Made by a program: the position numbers and the translations under genes
In this document: positions 1 through 9,155 of the stretch, piece by piece
How positions within the stretch are numbered: the first letter of the stretch is position 1
How the letters are laid out: each line of letters starts with the position of its first letter
Notes under the pieces: model-generated
What the model was told of the DNA's origin: nothing
The model's database searches: none
What the model saw: only the letters and a program-made list of their open reading frames with translations
Source of the DNA: Kiritimatiellia bacterium
GTDB taxonomy: Bacteria; Verrucomicrobiota; Kiritimatiellia; RFP12; UBA1067
Length of the DNA stretch: 64,000 nt
NCBI GenBank assembly: GCA_017454745.1
Contig: JAFTCL010000011.1
Location: 62,001-126,000, forward strand
Reading direction: 5' to 3'

Positions 1-3000
1 GCGACCCGGTGCGCCTCACGTGTTCCTGCAAGAGGGAAATGAGCGTATGTTCATCGTCCGACCCGGCCTCAACCGGGAACAAATCGACGGAATCAAGATT
101 ACAGTTTAGATCAAGCGTAGCCGACCCATCGTAAACATAAACGGCCCCGCCCGTCATTCCTGCCGCGAAATTCACGCCGACCGGGCCAATAATAACGGCA
201 ATGCCGCCCGTCATGTACTCGCAACCATGGTCGCCGATCCCCTCGACAACCAGTGTCGCGCCGGAATTCCGGATACCGAAGCGTTCGCCGGCTAGACCGT
301 TGATGAAAATCGACCCCGATGTGGCGCCGTAAGCGATAACGTTTCCGGCGATAACATTGGTTTCGGGAATAAACGACGGGGTTTCCCGGTTTTCCGGCAT
401 TTCCGGCGGACGGATGGTTATAACACCGCCAGAAAGCGACTTGCCGATGTAGTCATTCGCCTCGCCCGCCAAATTGAAAGTGATGCCTCTCGCCAAGAAA
501 GCGCCGAAAGACTGTCCGGCGACTCCGCGGAACTGGACTGTAACCTGGTCAAACGCTTTTTTAGCGTCCGGATCAGAAGAGAAACGGAGTTTTGCCAGAT
601 AGCCGGACAATGCCGCGCCAACGGCCCGATCGCAATTGGATATGCCACGCTTAAGCTCCGTCACGCCTTCGGAATTTAGATACGGAATCAGTTCGCGCAA
701 GTCATAATTATCCTTGGCATCGGACTTAAAACCAAAGACCTTCGGCGCGGCGGAAGAATTTCCGAGGTCCGAATTGTTCTGCAGACCATCGCAAGAAACC
801 TGATCTCCGCCAGTCGGTGAAGGTTCCAGCAAATCGCCAAAATCGAAACTGGCACCCTCTTGCGGCACGAGCAAATCGGTGCGTCCGCGAATCGATGCCA
901 ACGAATTAACGCCGAGCGAAGCAAGAATCTCCCGGACTTCTTTAGCAAGAAAACGGAAGTACGATTGAAGATGTTCCGGCCTGCCGGCGAACTTGGCCCG
1001 CAACTCATCTTTTTGCGTGGCAATCCCCACCGGACAACAGTTGAGGTTGCAATTGCGGCACTGCACACATCCGAGAGACACCAGCATTGACGTACCGAAC
1101 GCAAATTCGTCTGCGCCAAGTATCGCCGCGATAACGATGTCGCGCCCAGTGCGAATCTGGCCGTCCACCTGAAGCTTTACATGTTCGCGAAGGTTATTTT
1201 TGACAAGTGTCTGGTGGGCTTCAGCGAGTCCGACCTCCCAAGGCAACCCGGCGTGTTTCATCGATGTCAACGGCGCGGCGCCAGTTCCGCCGTCGAAGCC
1301 GGAGATGACTATCGCGTCCGCATGCGCCTTGGCGACACCGGCCGCAATGGTACCAACGCCGGCCTCGGATACCAGCTTCACCGATACCCGCGCCTCCGGA
1401 TTTGCACACTTGAGGTCGTAGATTAACTGCGCCAAATCCTCAATGGAATAGATATCGTGGTGCGGCGGCGGGGATATGAGCGTAGTGCCGGGTTTCGCGT
1501 GGCGCAGGCGCGCCACCAATGCATTTACCTTGTGTCCCGGCAACTGTCCGCCTTCCCCGGGCTTCGCGCCCTGCGCGAGTTTTATCTGCAAATCCTTCGC
1601 GGAGCGGATGTATTCTATCGTCACGCCGAAACGCCCCGAAGCAATCTGCTTAATCGCGCTATTCTTTTCCGTGCCAAACCGCTCGGGATTCTCTCCGCCC
1701 TCGCCGGAATTGGACATGGTGCCAAGCCCGTTCAAAGCAAGAGCAATTGTTTCATGCGCCTCAGGAGAGAGCGATCCAAGTGACATGGCCCCGCCGATAA
1801 AGTGCTTAACGATGGAATCGACGGGTTCGACAAATGTTGTCATTTTGGAATTGTTGCCAGTTTCCAATTGACCATTGGAATTGGCAACATTCGCAAATTT
1901 CAGCTGAGAACGCAGCGTGACATGGCTATGCCGGTCGATGTCGTCGGTGTAACGCTTGAACCGCTCATAGTCGTTGTGGCGGACAGACTCCCTAAAATCA
2001 ACAATACGCTGCGGAGACCAAAGATGCTCCTCGCCTCCCTTCCTCAACCGATACTCTCCGCCGACATCAACTTTAGCGTTCTTTACGGTTAAACGCGCTT
2101 CTATGTCTTCCAGCTCCAGTCCGCCGACAGGCGAAATGATGCCGCCGAAATACGACTCCATGATCTTCGGGCCAAGGCCAACCACTTCAAAAATCCGCGC
2201 CGAACGATAGGATCGCAAAGTGGAAATTCCCATCTTCGACATTATTTTCATCAGCCCCTTGCAAACCGCGGTAACATAGTTGGCCGCCGCCTTTACCTTG
2301 TCATCGCGGCCGATTTCCGATACGGTCGCGAGGGCAAGCCAAGGGTTAACTGCCGTCGCGCCGAAACCAAGGAGAACCGCAAAGTGATGCACCTCGCGCA
2401 CCTCTCCCGACTCGATGACAATGCCGACGGAAGGTCTGTCACCCGATTCGACAAGCGCCTTGTTCACCGCAGCGACCGCAAGGAGCGGGGGAATTCGTCC
2501 AGAGGTGTTCAGGGTATCAGACTTATTCTCCCGGTCGCTCAAAATAAGTATCTTCGCGCCTTCCTTTACAGCCTGCAACGCGTTGGCGGCCAACGTGTCA
2601 AGTGCCACTTTTAGACTGCCTTCGAAGAACATTGGCAATGTTTTGGCCGGAAATTCAGGAATGTTCTTCATGCGGTTCAGTTCGTCATCCGTCAAAACAG
2701 GACGCGTCATCTTGACAAGTCTGGCGTGTTCGGGCGTTTCGGAAAGGATGTTGGCCTGATTGCCGATGTAAGTCATGATAGACATCACCAACTCTTCCCG
2801 GATCGGGTCAATCGGCGGATTCGTCACCTGCGCGAAAAGTTGGTGGAAGTGGTCGAAAAGCGTTCTAGGCGAGTTTGAAAGACAAGCAAGCGCGGCGTCG
2901 TTACCCATCGCACCGACTGGCTCATGACCGGTTTCAACCATCGGGCGTAGAATCAGTTCAATGTCCTCCAGTGTCCAACCGAAACGTGATTGCTCAATTG

Positions 3001-4348
3001 CTAGGGGTGTACCTTTGCTCAATTCTGACGGCACAATTTCGGTAAAAAGCCCGGTGACCGGAATGTGGTTCTCCTTGACCCATCTTCTGTATGGACGGCG
3101 ACGTGCGTAAAAAGTCTTTAGCTCGTCATCCTCCACCAGCCGGTTGGATTTCAAATCTAGCCAAAGCATGGAACCCGGCTTTAGGCGTCCGTGCCGGGCA
3201 ATTGTTTCTGGCGGAAGGTCAAGAACGCCGGTCTCAGAAGCTAAAACAAACAAACCGTCTCTGGTAAGCGTCCACCGCGCCGGCCTTAAGCCATTGCGAT
3301 CGAGGGCTGCACCCAAACTTATTCCGTCCGTGAATGCAATGGCCGCCGGACCGTCCCAAGGCTCCATCAGCGCAGAATGGTACTCGTAAAAGGCGCGTAT
3401 ATCGTGACCCATGTGGTATTTCGCGCCCCAAGCCTGCGGAATCAGCATCATCATCGCGTGCGGCGCGTCACGTCCGGACGCCACCAGCAACTCAAACATA
3501 TTGTCGAGTGATGCCGAATCACTCTGCCCCTTATGGACAAGTGGCAAAAGCTTTTTCAGTTCATCTCCGAACAACGGCGAGGCAAGAGAAGGTTCCCGCG
3601 CGGCGAGGGCGTTAAGATTGCCTTTAAGAGCGTTAATCTCGCCGTTGTGGGCGATGGCGCGAAACGGATGCGCAAGTTCCCATGTCGGGAACGTGTTGGT
3701 GGAGTAACGCTGGTGGACGATTGCGAACGGTGAAACGAAATCCGGGTCGGAAAGATCGGGGTAGAACTTCTCAATCTGGGTGGCCAGCAGAAGCCCCTTG
3801 TAAACGATTGTGCGGGATGAACATGAGCAAATGTAGGTGTTTTTCGTCACCTTTTCAATCTGTCGGCGCACAATGTACAGGCGGCGCTCGAAAACATCGA
3901 CTTCCGCATCCGAAGTCTTGATGAACAGCTGCCTAATTCTCGGCATAACCGCACGGGCATCATGACCGATGACGGCGGGATTGGTAGGAACATCTCGCCA
4001 TCCCGCCACCTCGCAACCTTCTGAGCGCACGACATCCTCAATCTTTTCTTCCTCGCCACACCCGCCGAAGATTACGGCAACGCCGAACGGTTCTTCATTT
4101 ACGCCAAATATCTTCCTGAAAAAAGCGTACGGGATCTTCATTAGCAATCCCGCGCCATCGCCGGTTTCCGGGTCATTCCCGGTCGCGCCACGATGCATCA
4201 AACGCTTAAGAATCGTTAATCCGTTCACCACGATTTCATGGGTAGCCTTACCGGATAGGTTCGCCACCATCCCAACGCCACACGCGTCATGTTCATAGTG
4301 GCTCCGGTAAAGTCCCCGAATCTGTTCGTCTTTGCTTTGTTGGTTCAT
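1..4348 (-). CDS. gltB: Glutamate synthase large subunit (3' end outside window)
   Basis: Makes glutamate from 2-oxoglutarate and glutamine with GltD as electron donor subunit. The start at 4348 gives a short propeptide ending HYEHDA, followed by Cys23, the expected N-terminal nucleophile of the class II amidotransferase domain (ACGVGMVA). Further on are QRYSTNTFPTWELAHPFR and HNGEINALKGN. Near 1020-1087 the C-x5-C-x4-C cluster motif of the 3Fe-4S site is present (GCVQCRNCNLNCCPVG), and the C-terminal GXGXG-type domain (GVNFAAGMTGGAVYVYD) lies near 130-178. About 1449 codons are in the window; roughly 40-60 residues are missing. It starts 12 bp after gltD and is probably transcribed with it. 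Residues about 819-835 are an in-frame insertion encoded by a palindromic DNA element (1848-1892). I translated the start, several internal segments and the end; the frame was consistent. Confidence 0.96.
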   Translation of the reverse strand, partial: MNQQSKDEQIRGLYRSHYEHDACGVGMVANLSGKATHEIVVNGLTILKRLMHRGATGNDPETGDGAGLLMKIPYAFFRKIFGVNEEPFGVAVIFGGCGEEEKIEDVVRSEGCEVAGWRDVPTNPAVIGHDARAVMPRIRQLFIKTSDAEVDVFERRLYIVRRQIEKVTKNTYICSCSSRTIVYKGLLLATQIEKFYPDLSDPDFVSPFAIVHQRYSTNTFPTWELAHPFRAIAHNGEINALKGNLNALAAREPSLASPLFGDELKKLLPLVHKGQSDSASLDNMFELLVASGRDAPHAMMMLIPQAWGAKYHMGHDIRAFYEYHSALMEPWDGPAAIAFTDGISLGAALDRNGLRPARWTLTRDGLFVLASETGVLDLPPETIARHGRLKPGSMLWLDLKSNRLVEDDELKTFYARRRPYRRWVKENHIPVTGLFTEIVPSELSKGTPLAIEQSRFGWTLEDIELILRPMVETGHEPVGAMGNDAALACLSNSPRTLFDHFHQLFAQVTNPPIDPIREELVMSIMTYIGNQANILSETPEHARLVKMTRPVLTDDELNRMKNIPEFPAKTLPMFFEGSLKVALDTLAANALQAVKEGAKILILSDRENKSDTLNTSGRIPPLLAVAAVNKALVESGDRPSVGIVIESGEVREVHHFAVLLGFGATAVNPWLALATVSEIGRDDKVKAAANYVTAVCKGLMKIMSKMGISTLRSYRSARIFEVVGLGPKIMESYFGGIISPVGGLELEDIEARLTVKNAKVDVGGEYRLRKGGEEHLWSPQRIVDFRESVRHNDYERFKRYTDDIDRHSHVTLRSQLKFANVANSNGQLETGNNSKMTTFVEPVDSIVKHFIGGAMSLGSLSPEAHETIALALNGLGTMSNSGEGGENPERFGTEKNSAIKQIASGRFGVTIEYIRSAKDLQIKLAQGAKPGEGGQLPGHKVNALVARLRHAKPGTTLISPPPHHDIYSIEDLAQLIYDLKCANPEARVSVKLVSEAGVGTIAAGVAKAHADAIVISGFDGGTGAAPLTSMKHAGLPWEVGLAEAHQTLVKNNLREHVKLQVDGQIRTGRDIVIAAILGADEFAFGTSMLVSLGCVQCRNCNLNCCPVGIATQKDELRAKFAGRPEHLQSYFRFLAKEVREILASLGVNSLASIRGRTDLLVPQEGASFDFGDLLEPSPTGGDQVSCDGLQNNSDLGNSSAAPKVFGFKSDAKDNYDLRELIPYLNSEGVTELKRGISNCDRAVGAALSGYLAKLRFSSDPDAKKAFDQVTVQFRGVAGQSFGAFLARGITFNLAGEANDYIGKSLSGGVITIRPPEMPENRETPSFIPETNVIAGNVIAYGATSGSIFINGLAGERFGIRNSGATLVVEGIGDHGCEYMTGGIAVIIGPVGVNFAAGMTGGAVYVYDGSATLDLNCNLDSVDLFPVEAGSDDEHTLISLLQEHVRRTGS
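1848..1892. repeat. Palindromic element inside gltB
   Basis: A 45 bp near-perfect inverted repeat with arms of the form GAATGTTGCCAATTCCAAT on the minus strand, around a centre reading CAATTGACCATTGG on the plus strand. It is read in frame in gltB and encodes Asn-rich residues (ANVANSNGQLETGNNS). In other GltB proteins the corresponding stretch is a short linker before the conserved EPV-x-SIVK segment of the synthase domain. The same words occur in the element inside carB (31941-32030). Confidence 0.7.
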
Positions 4349-4360
4349 TGCTTTCGTCTT

Positions 4361-5722
4361 TCAATCAAGCTGGATGTTCTTGCCGCTGGCAAGGGCGCGC
4401 ACCACAAGTGATGCGCCGGACGCGCAGTCGCCCACGCAGTGGATATTGCGTGCGGGGTCGGATACCAAAGCGGTGCGAGGCGTCTGCGCGATACCGAGTT
4501 GCGCGACTATGGGATTATCCTTAGGCACTCCGGTAAAACCCATCGCAAGAAACACTAGGTCGGCTTTGATGGTTTCTTTCGTGCCGGGCACGGGACTGAA
4601 CTTTATAGGGCGGCCTTCGGGAGAAAACTCCCAGTCCACGGTTTCAACCTCAACCCCGGTCACGCAACCGTTCTCCCCTACAAATCGTAGTGAATTCAGA
4701 TTCCACCGCCGTTCGCATCCCTCTTTGTGACTGGAACTGGTACGAAGCATATACGGCCAAAACGGCCACGGGGTGGAAATGTCGCGCTCGTCCGGTGGGC
4801 GCGGCATGATTTCAATTTGCGTCACGCTCGATGCGCCATGGCGGATTGCGGTACCCACGCAATCACTACCGGTGTCACCGCCACCGATAACCAACACTTT
4901 TTTACCGCTGGCATTGATCGGAGGTTCCGTGATCTCGCCGGTGAGATAACGGTTTTGCCCTTCCAGAAGTTCAAGGGCAAGATGGATACCGTTAAACTCC
5001 CGTCCGGGAATTTTCAAATCGCGGGCGGCAGGCGTTCCGATAGCCAGAACTACCGCGTCAAACCGTTGTGCAATCCACTCCGCCGAAAGATCTTTGCCGA
5101 CTTCTATGCCGGTCACGAAACGAATCCCTTCCGCTTCAAGGATTTTCCTGCGGCGGGCAATTAAGGACTTGTCGAGTTTGAAGCATGGAATACCGTAGCG
5201 GAGCAGTCCGCCGATGTCGGCGCGCTTTTCATAAACCGTCACCGCCCAGCCCCTGCGCCGGAGCGTCACCGCTGCCGAAAGTCCGGCAGGCCCGGCACCG
5301 ATGATTGCGACCGATTTACCGTTTTCTTTTTCCGGAGGACACGGCACGACCCATCCGTTGGCGAACGCCGTCTCGATGATGCGCTTCTCCGACTGGCGAA
5401 TCATTACCGCCTCTTCATCAAGCCCGTGTACGCACGAAGCCTCGCAAAGCGCCGGGCAAATGCGCGAAGTAAACTCCGGAAAGTCAGAATTTGCCGACAA
5501 AAGGTCATAAGCGCGCCGGAAATCGCCTAAAGCCACGGCACGATTCTGATCGGGCACAAGATTCCCAAGCGGGCAACCGTAGGCATGGCAAAACGGCTGT
5601 CCGCAATTCATGCAACGTGATGTCTGCTCCTTAAGTTCAATATCGGTAAAGTCACGCTCGACTTCACGCCAATCGTGCTTCCGCTCATCCTTAGGACGAT
5701 AGATGTCATGTATTCGTTCCAT
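4361..5722 (-). CDS. gltD: Glutamate synthase small subunit
   Basis: 453-residue NAD(P)H-dependent flavoprotein that passes electrons to GltB. The N-terminal Fe-S domain shows the expected cysteines (CMNCGQPFCHAYGCPLGN and later ICPALCEASCVHG). It is followed by an FAD Rossmann motif GAGPAGLSAA near residue 142 and an NADPH motif GGGDTGSD near 277. Length is close to the family norm. The start ATG at 5722 begins MERIHDIYRPKDERKHDW, typical for GltD, but has no clear ribosome binding site and sits only about 4 nt after the transcription start predicted from the sigma-54 element at 5736-5753. It is the first gene of the gltD-gltB unit. Confidence 0.97.
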   Translation of the reverse strand: MERIHDIYRPKDERKHDWREVERDFTDIELKEQTSRCMNCGQPFCHAYGCPLGNLVPDQNRAVALGDFRRAYDLLSANSDFPEFTSRICPALCEASCVHGLDEEAVMIRQSEKRIIETAFANGWVVPCPPEKENGKSVAIIGAGPAGLSAAVTLRRRGWAVTVYEKRADIGGLLRYGIPCFKLDKSLIARRRKILEAEGIRFVTGIEVGKDLSAEWIAQRFDAVVLAIGTPAARDLKIPGREFNGIHLALELLEGQNRYLTGEITEPPINASGKKVLVIGGGDTGSDCVGTAIRHGASSVTQIEIMPRPPDERDISTPWPFWPYMLRTSSSHKEGCERRWNLNSLRFVGENGCVTGVEVETVDWEFSPEGRPIKFSPVPGTKETIKADLVFLAMGFTGVPKDNPIVAQLGIAQTPRTALVSDPARNIHCVGDCASGASLVVRALASGKNIQLD

Positions 5723-5735
5723 AATATTAATTCTT

Positions 5736-5753
5736 CAGCACACACCATGCCAA
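5736..5753 (-). promoter_or_regulatory. Sigma-54 promoter of gltD-gltB
   Basis: Read on the minus strand: TTGGCATGGTGTGTGCTG, with GG and GC exactly 10 nt apart, as in the -24/-12 consensus TTGGCAC-N5-TTGCA. The predicted transcription start is near 5726, only about 4 nt before the gltD ATG. Confidence 0.75.
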
Positions 5754-5829
5754 AAACAAACGGTTGAGCTGTTTTCAATGTTAAGATTGCCGTTTTAACG
5801 CCTAATACCCAACTGGTTGGCCATAAATG

Positions 5830-5875
5830 CTACAAGATTTGCCATATAAAGGCCATTTTGTTACATAAAATGTAA
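5830..5875. promoter_or_regulatory. Tandem operator upstream of gltD
   Basis: A perfect 15 bp palindrome TTACA-TAAAA-TGTAA at 5861-5875 (centre about -142), with a degenerate partner CTACA-AGATT-TGCCA at 5830-5844 (about -111). Centres are 31 bp apart, the same arrangement as at glnK, glnN and carA. Confidence 0.6.
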
Positions 5876-5924
5876 TATAATGCAAACTTATGCGATCGAC
5901 AATTCCCGTTCAATCGTTGAGGGT

Positions 5925-6038
5925 AATACACGACGCACGACACGCGACATGCGACACGCGGACGACAACCGACAAACGACATCCGACTCTCGTCACCCGT
6001 CACTCGTCACGCCCATTCCCTGTTCCCTATTCTCCCTC
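5925..6038. repeat. Short-word degenerate repeat tract at the end of the MATE gene
   Basis: A run of imperfect short words: on the minus strand AGGGAACAGGGAATGGG, then GTGACGAGTGACGGGTGACG, then several TGTCG-type words. It covers the last codons of the MATE transporter (stop at 5993) and the spacer beyond it. A tract with the same word order, GGGTTAGGGATTAG followed by TTGTCG words, lies at 56550-56640. Confidence 0.55.
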
Positions 6039-7396
6039 CGGTTCGCTGCCTTCATACGCGAAGCGGGCTTGATGATCATCAGCGCAATCAGCATCAGCAG
6101 CGCGGTGGTTGACAGGCTGATCGGATACGCCGCCATGATGCAGCCGAATGACCGGAAATGCGGAAACGCGAGAAGGATCCACCCGACCCGCACCCCGCAC
6201 ACCCCCACCACCGTCAGGATCGCCGGGAGCATCGCAATTCCGAATCCCCGCAAATACCCGCAAATCACCTCATAGGAGAGCGTGAAGATATAGGCAAAAA
6301 AGACAACGACCAGCCGGAAATAACCCACCTTGATGATCGCGGGATCAGATGTGAAGATCGAAAGAATCCGATGCCCGAAAACGAGAATCAGCGTCGCGGC
6401 GAAAGCGGTCGTGACGATGCCCTCAAGGAAACAGAGTTTCAAAACCCGTTTACAGCGTCCGGGCAGTCCCGCCCCGTTATTCTGTCCCGTAAAGGTTGTA
6501 CAGGCCTGTGAAAAACTGTTAAGTACGATATAGGCGAAAATCTCGATTGTGAACGCCGCGCTCGATGCCGCCATCACCACCGTCCCCAGACTGTTGATCG
6601 CCGACTGGATGGTGAGGTTCGCGACCGAAAAGACGGCCCCGGTGATGCCCGCCGGGATTCCCAGCCGGAGGATGCGCCCGAGGATGGGGAAGTCGATCCG
6701 GAACTCCGGCACCCGCAACCGGAGTGCGGAGCGGCTCCGCAAGAGCCAGACGAAAAGCGTGACGGCGCTCACCGCGTTGGCGATGACCGTCGCGTAGGCG
6801 ACGCCTTCCACGTTCATCTTAATGACACAGACGAAAAAGAGGTTCAGGAGTACATTCAGCACTCCGGAGAAGGTCAACACCTTCAGCGGCGTCTTCGTGT
6901 TGCCGATTCCCCGGAACGCCGCCGCCTCGAAATTGTAGAGCATGATGATCGGCACCCCGCCCATGAAGATGCGGAAATAGCGCGCCGCCTTGGGAACGAC
7001 ATCCTCCGGCACATTCATCAGCGAGAGGATCTGAACCGCGAACACCTCCGCCAGAACCGACACGACAACCCCCACGATGACGGAAAAGACGACGGACGTG
7101 TGCAGGACCTTCCGGAGAAACGTCTCGTCGCCACGCCCCTTCGCATTGGCCGTCAGGACATTCGTCCCGAGCGAGATCCCCAGCACCGCGCTGATGAGCA
7201 ACCCTATGACCGGCCCGTTCGCGCCGATCGCTGCCATCGCAGCCTTCCCGTGCTCCCCCGCAAACCGGCCCACCACCGCTAGATCGGTCGCGTTGAAGAG
7301 CTGCTGCAACAGCCCCGTCACCGCAAGCGGGAAGGCGAACTGCGGGATCCTGTCCCAAAGCCGCCCATGCAACATATCGATCTCGTTCTTAGCCAA
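5993..7396 (-). CDS. MATE family efflux transporter
   Basis: 467 residues and strongly hydrophobic, with about 12 predicted membrane segments in two homologous halves. The first helix region reads FAFPLAVTGLLQQLFNATDLAVVGRFAGEHGKAAMAAIGAN, cut here by family habit into TM1 and the TDLAVVGRFAG signature; TM7 begins near GIPAGITGAVFSVANL. MATE proteins exchange Na+ or H+ for drugs or metabolites at the inner membrane; the substrate is unknown. It belongs to the NorM/DinF-like bacterial branch. The C-terminal tail (RENREQGMGVTSDG) is encoded by the short-word repeat tract, so it is probably not functional sequence. A TTGCAT-N16-TATAAT promoter lies upstream, so it is likely transcribed alone. 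Confidence 0.93.
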   Translation of the reverse strand: MAKNEIDMLHGRLWDRIPQFAFPLAVTGLLQQLFNATDLAVVGRFAGEHGKAAMAAIGANGPVIGLLISAVLGISLGTNVLTANAKGRGDETFLRKVLHTSVVFSVIVGVVVSVLAEVFAVQILSLMNVPEDVVPKAARYFRIFMGGVPIIMLYNFEAAAFRGIGNTKTPLKVLTFSGVLNVLLNLFFVCVIKMNVEGVAYATVIANAVSAVTLFVWLLRSRSALRLRVPEFRIDFPILGRILRLGIPAGITGAVFSVANLTIQSAINSLGTVVMAASSAAFTIEIFAYIVLNSFSQACTTFTGQNNGAGLPGRCKRVLKLCFLEGIVTTAFAATLILVFGHRILSIFTSDPAIIKVGYFRLVVVFFAYIFTLSYEVICGYLRGFGIAMLPAILTVVGVCGVRVGWILLAFPHFRSFGCIMAAYPISLSTTALLMLIALMIIKPASRMKAANRRENREQGMGVTSDG

Positions 7397-7440
7397 AGTT
7401 CACCGCCAATCCACGCTTGAATGGTTATTCACGGCGGGGA

Positions 7441-7468
7441 ATTATAGCAAAAACCGGTACGTATGCAA
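7441..7468 (-). promoter_or_regulatory. Sigma-70 type promoter of the MATE gene
   Basis: On the minus strand TTGCAT, 16 nt, then TATAAT with TGC directly before it (extended -10, TGCTATAAT). It ends about 45 bp before the start codon. TGCTATAAT or TGCTACAAT also occurs upstream of metY and of the giant exported protein. Confidence 0.5.
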
Positions 7469-7487
7469 GACCCGACCGCACAAATCT

Positions 7488-8012
7488 TTAAAAGGTCAAC
7501 TCCGGATGCCAGGTGAAGGCGGTAATGGCGTGCCAACGGACGGCGGTGGGGCGGCCGAGATGGGTCGAGAGGATTTCGACATCGGGCGAGACGGCGGTGA
7601 TGGCCGGGGCACGGATGAAGGTCATGGGGACATTGGGCTGGCCGTCGAAGAAGCCGCGCGTCACGAAACTGCCGAGCTGCCGTCCGTAGGCGTTGCGCTG
7701 AACGGTGACCGGCAGCGAACCGAACCAGACCGTCGGATCGCGTTCGATCCTCTCCGCTAGTAGAATCAGCCCCGCGCAGGTGGCGAAGACCGGCAGGCCG
7801 CCGTCAATCCGTTCCTTAAGCGGGTCGAAAAGACCAAGATCCTTCAGCAACTTGCCCTGCACGGTCGATTCGCCGCCCGGCAGAGCAAGCAGGTCAAGGC
7901 CTTGCTCCAAGTCCCCCCGCTGCCGAATCTCGAACACGTCGGCACCTTTCCTGCGCCAGTACGCCTCCATCTCGGCAAACGCGCCCTGAACAGCCAATAC
8001 TCCAACTTTCAT
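7488..8012 (-). CDS. pdxT: Pyridoxal 5'-phosphate synthase glutaminase subunit
   Basis: 174-residue class I glutamine amidotransferase that hydrolyses glutamine and channels ammonia to PdxS. The catalytic triad is visible: Cys79 in FATCAGL and His169/Glu171 in WHPEL, with the LPGGEST loop at 44-50. The C terminus stops just after the triad (WHPELTF), so the protein is shorter than the usual 185-200 residues, but no catalytic residue is lost. It lies 85 bp downstream of pdxS and is probably in one transcript. The spacer holds an inverted repeat. Confidence 0.96.
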   Translation of the reverse strand: MKVGVLAVQGAFAEMEAYWRRKGADVFEIRQRGDLEQGLDLLALPGGESTVQGKLLKDLGLFDPLKERIDGGLPVFATCAGLILLAERIERDPTVWFGSLPVTVQRNAYGRQLGSFVTRGFFDGQPNVPMTFIRAPAITAVSPDVEILSTHLGRPTAVRWHAITAFTWHPELTF

Positions 8013-8033
8013 CAGATTTTCCGCAATACTTTT

Positions 8034-8091
8034 GACAGGATTAACAAGATTGGCAGGATTATGTAATCTTGTAGATCCTGTTAATCCTGCC
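8034..8091. repeat. Inverted repeat of GGATTAACA words between pdxS and pdxT
   Basis: The arms GACAGGATTAACAAGATT and AGATCCTGTTAATCCTGCC are inverted copies (about 17 of 19 positions pair), and a further GGCAGGATTA word sits inside. In pdxS-pdxT mRNA it could fold as a long hairpin and act as an attenuator or processing site. It has no T-run, so it is not a classical terminator. Confidence 0.6.
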
Positions 8092-8097
8092 TATTTA

Positions 8098-8970
8098 TCA
8101 TTTCCCGCGCTCTTCCATGATGGTCTCAATCTCATCGGCGTTAATCCCCACCATCGCCGGACCGAGGTTTTCGGAAAGTTTGGCGAGGAGTTTGGCATCC
8201 TGCCAGTTGGTGACAGCCTGAACAATCGCCGCCGCGCGTTTTGCAGGATCACCGCTTTTAAAAATCCCCGAACCGACAAAAACGCCCTCCGCGCCAAGTT
8301 CCATCATCAATGCCGCATCCGCCGGCGTCGCCACGCCGCCAGCCGCAAAATTTACGACCGGAAGCTTGCCGTTGTCATGGACGAACTTCACCAAATCGAG
8401 CGGCGCGGCAAGTTCCTTCGCCGCCTCGTAAAGCTCATCCTCGCGCAACGACTGTACCCGGCGAATTTCGCTCTGCATCTTGCGCATGTGGCGAACGGCC
8501 TGCACCACATCGCCCGTTCCCGGTTCTCCCTTGGTGCGAATCATCGTCGCGCCTTCTCCGATCCGACGCAAAGCCTCTCCCAAATCGCGAGCGCCGCAGA
8601 CAAAAGGCACGGCAAATTTAGTCTTGTCTATATGCCTGGTGTCGTCTGCGGGGGAAAGCACTTCCGACTCGTCGATGTAGTCGATTTCAATCGCTTCCAG
8701 TATCCTAGCCTCGGCAATGTGTCCGATACGGCACTTCGCCATTACCGGAATTGACACTGCTGCCTGGATGCCTTTAATCATCGCGGGGTCGCTCATGCGC
8801 GAAACACCACCCGCCGCCCTAATGTCAGCCGGGATGCGTTCTAGGGCCATCACCGCGCACGCGCCGGCCGCCTCGGCGATCTTCGCCTGTTCGGGTGTCG
8901 TCACATCCATAATCACCCCGCCTTTGAGCATCTGGGCGAGATTTCTGTTCAGCTCTTGTCTGCCGTTCAT
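8098..8970 (-). CDS. pdxS: Pyridoxal 5'-phosphate synthase lyase subunit
   Basis: 290-residue (beta/alpha)8 synthase that builds PLP from ribose 5-phosphate, glyceraldehyde 3-phosphate and ammonia delivered by PdxT (the DXP-independent route). Highly conserved stretches are seen: [40 protein letters not shown], the Schiff-base Lys79 in [10 protein letters not shown], and [11 protein letters not shown]. The later lysine/phosphate-site region [17 protein letters not shown] is also present. Length matches the family. The start at 8970 is preceded by AAAGGAGAAAGGGG, a strong ribosome binding site. It is the first gene of pdxS-pdxT. Confidence 0.98.
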   Translation of the reverse strand: MNGRQELNRNLAQMLKGGVIMDVTTPEQAKIAEAAGACAVMALERIPADIRAAGGVSRMSDPAMIKGIQAAVSIPVMAKCRIGHIAEARILEAIEIDYIDESEVLSPADDTRHIDKTKFAVPFVCGARDLGEALRRIGEGATMIRTKGEPGTGDVVQAVRHMRKMQSEIRRVQSLREDELYEAAKELAAPLDLVKFVHDNGKLPVVNFAAGGVATPADAALMMELGAEGVFVGSGIFKSGDPAKRAAAIVQAVTNWQDAKLLAKLSENLGPAMVGINADEIETIMEERGK

Positions 8971-9092
8971 GTAACCCCTTTCTCCTTTCCGCCTTCTTTG
9001 GCGTTGGAGTAATATAGTTTACCATGTGGCCGCGGCGGCGAATAATCGGAAATTCCTTCCGCCAATCATAGGGAATATCTATTGTCATCGCC

Positions 9093-9127
9093 AAAAACAA
9101 AAGGCCGGAGACTTTCGTCCCCGGCCC
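9093..9127 (-). terminator. Rho-independent terminator after rubrerythrin
   Basis: On the minus strand, stem GGCCGGGGAC with a GAAA loop and GTCTCCGGCC, followed by TTTTGTTTTT. It lies about 30 bp after the rubrerythrin stop codon. Confidence 0.88.
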
Positions 9128-9155
9128 TTGACCGTCTCAAACCGCGATATCCGGA

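Noticed and set aside
845..870. TGGCACC...TTGC on the plus strand as another sigma-54 promoter
   Set aside because: GG-GC spacing is 9, not 10, and it lies inside gltB with no gene downstream on that strand.
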